A DNA stretch of 64,000 nt from Azospirillum melinis. GTDB taxonomy: Bacteria > Pseudomonadota > Alphaproteobacteria > Azospirillales > Azospirillaceae. Below are positions 61,726 through 64,000 of this stretch, piece after piece. How positions within the stretch are numbered: the stretch's first letter is position 1; every line of letters begins with the position of its first letter. Both the position numbers and the translations under genes were made by a program. The notes beneath the pieces are model-generated. The model ran no database searches, was not told where the DNA came from, and saw only the letters and a program-made list of their open reading frames with translations. The stretch is from the NCBI RefSeq assembly GCF_013340935.1, contig NZ_WHOS01000001.1:186001-250000 (forward strand), given 5' to 3'.

Positions 61726-63045
61726 TTACAAACCCAGCACGTAACGCACCAGCCGTTTCCGGTCCTTGCCCGGCAGAGACTTGAAGCGGTCCTTGGCCGC
61801 TTCCGCCTCGCCGCCATGCCACAGGATCGCTTCGGCGACGCTGCGGGCGCGCCCGTCATGCAAAAGCGACAGCTGGCCATCCTTGGCCGCGAGCCGGTTC
61901 AGGCCCCACAGCGGCGTGGTGCGCCAGTCCGATCCGTTCGCCTCGCCCATCGGCAGCCGGTCGCCCAATCCGGGGCCGAGGTCGTGGAGAAGCATGTCGC
62001 TGTGCGGGAAGATGTCGCGGTTGGACAGCGACGGATGCTCGGCATCCTCCCCCGTGCGCCAGGACGGACGGTGGCAGGCGGCACAGCCGGTGTCGGCGAA
62101 CAGCGCGGTGCCGGCCTTGTCCTTCGCCGCCTCCAGGCTGCCGTCGGGCGGCAGGTCGCGCAGGTAGCCGTCGATCAGGCCGATGACGGTGCTGGGGATC
62201 TCAAGCCCCTCGAACTGCTTGGAATCGCCGTGCGGCGCATTGCGGCAGGCGGTCTGTGCCGGGGTGCAGTCGCCCCAGGGCTCCGGAAAGGCCGGGGTCG
62301 ACATGCCGATGTCGAGGCTGAAGGCCTCCGCATCCTGGTGGTCCAGGGTGGGGTGCATCGCCTTCCAGCCGAAGCGGCCGACCTGCCGCTTGCCGTCCAC
62401 CGTCACGTAATTCACCCGCCCGGCGGCCGGACCGCCGGAGGCGGCCTGTCTGGCGGCTTCGGCTTCGATGGCGTCGGCCGGGATGCGGTCGAGCAGGCCC
62501 ATGCCGTGGACGCGCGGCGGCACGCGGGCGGACATCACCGTCGCTTCGGCCAGCGGGCCATAGCCGAGATCCTCGATCACCGGCGTCGGGTGGCGCAGCC
62601 GGACGGTCTCGCCGTCGGGGAAGCGGACCGTCTTCTCGCGGTAGGTGACGCGGGGACGGCCTTCGACCAGCTGGCCCGGAATGGCGTTGGACTGGATCTG
62701 CCGGCCATAGACCGGGTCGGCGTTCAGCTTGATCGCATAGCCGACGCCCTGGTCGTCCTTCACCGCCGGATCGGGTGGCCGGCCGCCGGCGCCACGCGGA
62801 TGGCAGGTGGCGCAGGAGCGGGCGTTGTAGAGCGGACCGAGCCCGTCCGCCGCTTGCGTCGCGGTGGGCGCCGCCACCCACATGCGGCGGAACAGCGCCT
62901 CGCCGATGCGGTTGTCGAGGCTGTCGGCAGCGTGAGCGGCAGTGGGGGCGGCGAGGAGCAGCAGGGCGGTCAGGCTGGCAGAACGGACTACACTCTTCCA
63001 ACTCGAAATGTCATCCCCGCGAAGGCGGGGATCCAGGGTCTGCAT
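61726..63045 (-). CDS. Di-heme oxidoreductase (DHOR/thiol oxidoreductase-like, c-type cytochrome)
   Basis: 439 residues from an ATG at 63045. It has two CxxCH heme sites: SCATCHPRG early in the protein and CAACHRPS in the C-terminal half, plus a signal peptide (LTALLLLAAPTAAHA). The family (COG3488) occurs beside imelysin and DUF1513 in iron loci. The start is uncertain: a palindromic repeat (63010-63092) overlaps the 5' end, and the frame stays open to 63138 and 63147. The ATG in the repeat spacer is used because it gives the shortest lead that still includes the signal peptide; no start here has a good ribosome-binding site. Confidence 0.8.
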   Translation of the reverse strand: MQTLDPRLRGDDISSWKSVVRSASLTALLLLAAPTAAHAADSLDNRIGEALFRRMWVAAPTATQAADGLGPLYNARSCATCHPRGAGGRPPDPAVKDDQGVGYAIKLNADPVYGRQIQSNAIPGQLVEGRPRVTYREKTVRFPDGETVRLRHPTPVIEDLGYGPLAEATVMSARVPPRVHGMGLLDRIPADAIEAEAARQAASGGPAAGRVNYVTVDGKRQVGRFGWKAMHPTLDHQDAEAFSLDIGMSTPAFPEPWGDCTPAQTACRNAPHGDSKQFEGLEIPSTVIGLIDGYLRDLPPDGSLEAAKDKAGTALFADTGCAACHRPSWRTGEDAEHPSLSNRDIFPHSDMLLHDLGPGLGDRLPMGEANGSDWRTTPLWGLNRLAAKDGQLSLLHDGRARSVAEAILWHGGEAEAAKDRFKSLPGKDRKRLVRYVLGL

Positions 63046-63092
63046 GGCGACACTCGTGGAAAAATCTGGCTCCCCGCCTTCGCGGGGATGAC
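63010..63092. repeat. Palindromic repeat element at the 5' end of the di-heme gene
   Basis: Two perfect 22-base inverted arms (63010-63031 and 63071-63092) with a 39-base spacer. The arms have the GTCATCCCCGCGAAGGCGGG form seen in intergenic palindromic repeats of alphaproteobacteria. If translated from 63138 the repeat would be read in frame as part of the protein. Confidence 0.85.
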
Positions 63093-63139
63093 GGGAACTG
63101 GATGCCGTCGGATCGAGTTCTGTTTTGCCTCGGAGCATC

Positions 63140-64000
63140 TCAAGCAACGCGGATGTATCCCATCATGCCGGTGTCCTGATGTTCGATGATGTGACAGTGG
63201 AACATCCAGTCGCCGGGGTTATCGGCCTTGATGGCGACGCGCAGACGTTCCTTCGGCTCCAGCAGCACCGTGTCGGCATGGTGGGGCACCACCTTGCGGG
63301 CATCGGAGGACAGCACCTTGAAGGTGTAGCCGTGGATGTGGATCGGATGCAGGTGCGGCGTCAGGTTGGCCAGTTCGAAGATGTAGCTCCGGCCTTTCTC
63401 CAGCGTGACCAGCGGCGGCGGCAGGCGTTCATGGCCGCCCTCCGGCCAGCTCTGCTGGTTGATCGCCCAGAAGGTCTTCGCCGACAGGCACAGCGCGTCG
63501 GCATAGGGCAGGCCGGGCAGAGCCGCCGCGTCGAAGCTCTGTGCCACCGCTGTGGCGGAGAAGGCCATCGGGATGATCGGCGCGTCCTTCAAGTCCGGCT
63601 CCGGGATGGCGGAAGCGGGCAGGGCGCGCGGCTTGAAGCGCTTGTTGGGCAGACTCGGTCCAACGGCGCGGAAGGTGGCGAGCGGCCGGGGTTCGGCCGA
63701 ATAGACGTTGGTCAGCCGCAGGGTCTGGCCGGCCTTGGCCGGTGCACGGAACAGCACGTCGATGCGCATGGCCGGCCCCATCGGCCAGCCGTCCAGCGGG
63801 CGGGGCGGCAGCGGATTGCCGTCGACCGCGACGATCCAGGCCTCGGCTCCCTCCACCCGCAGATCGACCACGCGGGTGCTGTCGATGTTGTAGAGGCGGG
63901 CGCGGATGTCGCCGTTGGCGGGGACCTCGATCACCGGTTCGATGGCGCCGTTGACGGTCGACACGCTGCCGAAGGTGCCGGCGCGGGAAGCACCGCGGTC
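63140..64000 (-). CDS. Multicopper oxidase (C-terminal part)
   Basis: 286 residues of a longer protein; the frame is open to the window edge, so the N-terminus lies beyond base 64000. The copper sites are at the C-terminus: HPIHIHG (types 2 and 3) and HCHIIEHQDTGMMG, with the type 1 Cys and the Met axial ligand. The family includes laccases and ferroxidases. It lies one base or more from the di-heme gene, depending on that start, and in the same orientation, so it is probably the first gene of this operon. A ferroxidase role would fit the imelysin neighbours. Confidence 0.9.
   Translation of the reverse strand, partial: DRGASRAGTFGSVSTVNGAIEPVIEVPANGDIRARLYNIDSTRVVDLRVEGAEAWIVAVDGNPLPPRPLDGWPMGPAMRIDVLFRAPAKAGQTLRLTNVYSAEPRPLATFRAVGPSLPNKRFKPRALPASAIPEPDLKDAPIIPMAFSATAVAQSFDAAALPGLPYADALCLSAKTFWAINQQSWPEGGHERLPPPLVTLEKGRSYIFELANLTPHLHPIHIHGYTFKVLSSDARKVVPHHADTVLLEPKERLRVAIKADNPGDWMFHCHIIEHQDTGMMGYIRVA

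Overview
The window is a very GC-rich, gene-dense bacterial chromosome or megaplasmid segment. ATGA start/stop overlaps are frequent, a few starts look like GTG or TTG, and there are no rRNA or tRNA genes, insertion sequences, phage genes or CRISPR arrays that I can see. Gene content fits a free-living or plant-associated alphaproteobacterium, most likely Azospirillum or a close relative: a Liv-type transporter with a catabolic operon, a fused FruB, an FNT channel with a PP2C-kinase, a large exopolysaccharide locus and an imelysin/di-heme oxidase locus. This assignment is inference from gene content, not a database match.

Layout. (1) 2-14040, + strand: the end of a periplasmic binding protein, LivHMGF-type permease and ATPase genes, then eight tightly coupled catabolic genes: MmgE/PrpD, isocitrate-lyase/PEP-mutase family lyase, HyuB, HyuA, isochorismatase-fold hydrolase, flavoprotein, and a LeuC/LeuD-like hydratase pair. 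Together they look like uptake and stepwise breakdown of one unidentified small molecule. (2) 14087-18439: a PPK2 polyphosphate kinase divergent from a 1106-residue double-GH13 protein whose C-terminal part is GlgE. (3) 18553-27809: small hypotheticals, a lipoprotein hydrolase coupled to an ABC ATPase, a zinc-finger protein, an FNT nitrite/formate channel with a PP2C/Ser-Thr kinase behind a candidate sigma-54 promoter, a PAS-PAS-GGDEF-EAL protein and a LuxR-type regulator.

(4) 28530-48557: a surface-polysaccharide locus. It has a calcium-type carbohydrate-binding repeat protein with an unassigned enzyme-like domain, six glycosyltransferase genes (one fused to a methyltransferase), a Wzy/ligase-type membrane protein, a Wzc/ExoP-type autokinase, a Wzx-type flippase, a Tat-exported beta-helix-like protein and a 726-residue protein of unknown function. 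No priming transferase and no outer-membrane export protein are present, so the pathway must be completed elsewhere.

(5) 49073-55715: a LacI-type regulator divergent from fruBKA, with two matching operator-like dyads between them. (6) 55872-59358: a small hypothetical protein, a LysR regulator divergent from the glutathione-dependent formaldehyde pair frmA-fghA. (7) 59409-64000, - strand: multicopper oxidase (cut by the window edge), di-heme oxidoreductase, imelysin and DUF1513, an apparent metal (probably iron) handling operon. A long palindromic repeat sits at the 5' end of the di-heme gene.

The most notable items are the eight-gene catabolic operon, whose isochorismatase-fold member has Gly where relatives have the catalytic Cys; the CBM-repeat protein and the 726-residue protein in the polysaccharide locus; the GT-methyltransferase fusion; and the regulatory elements in front of the FNT-kinase operon.
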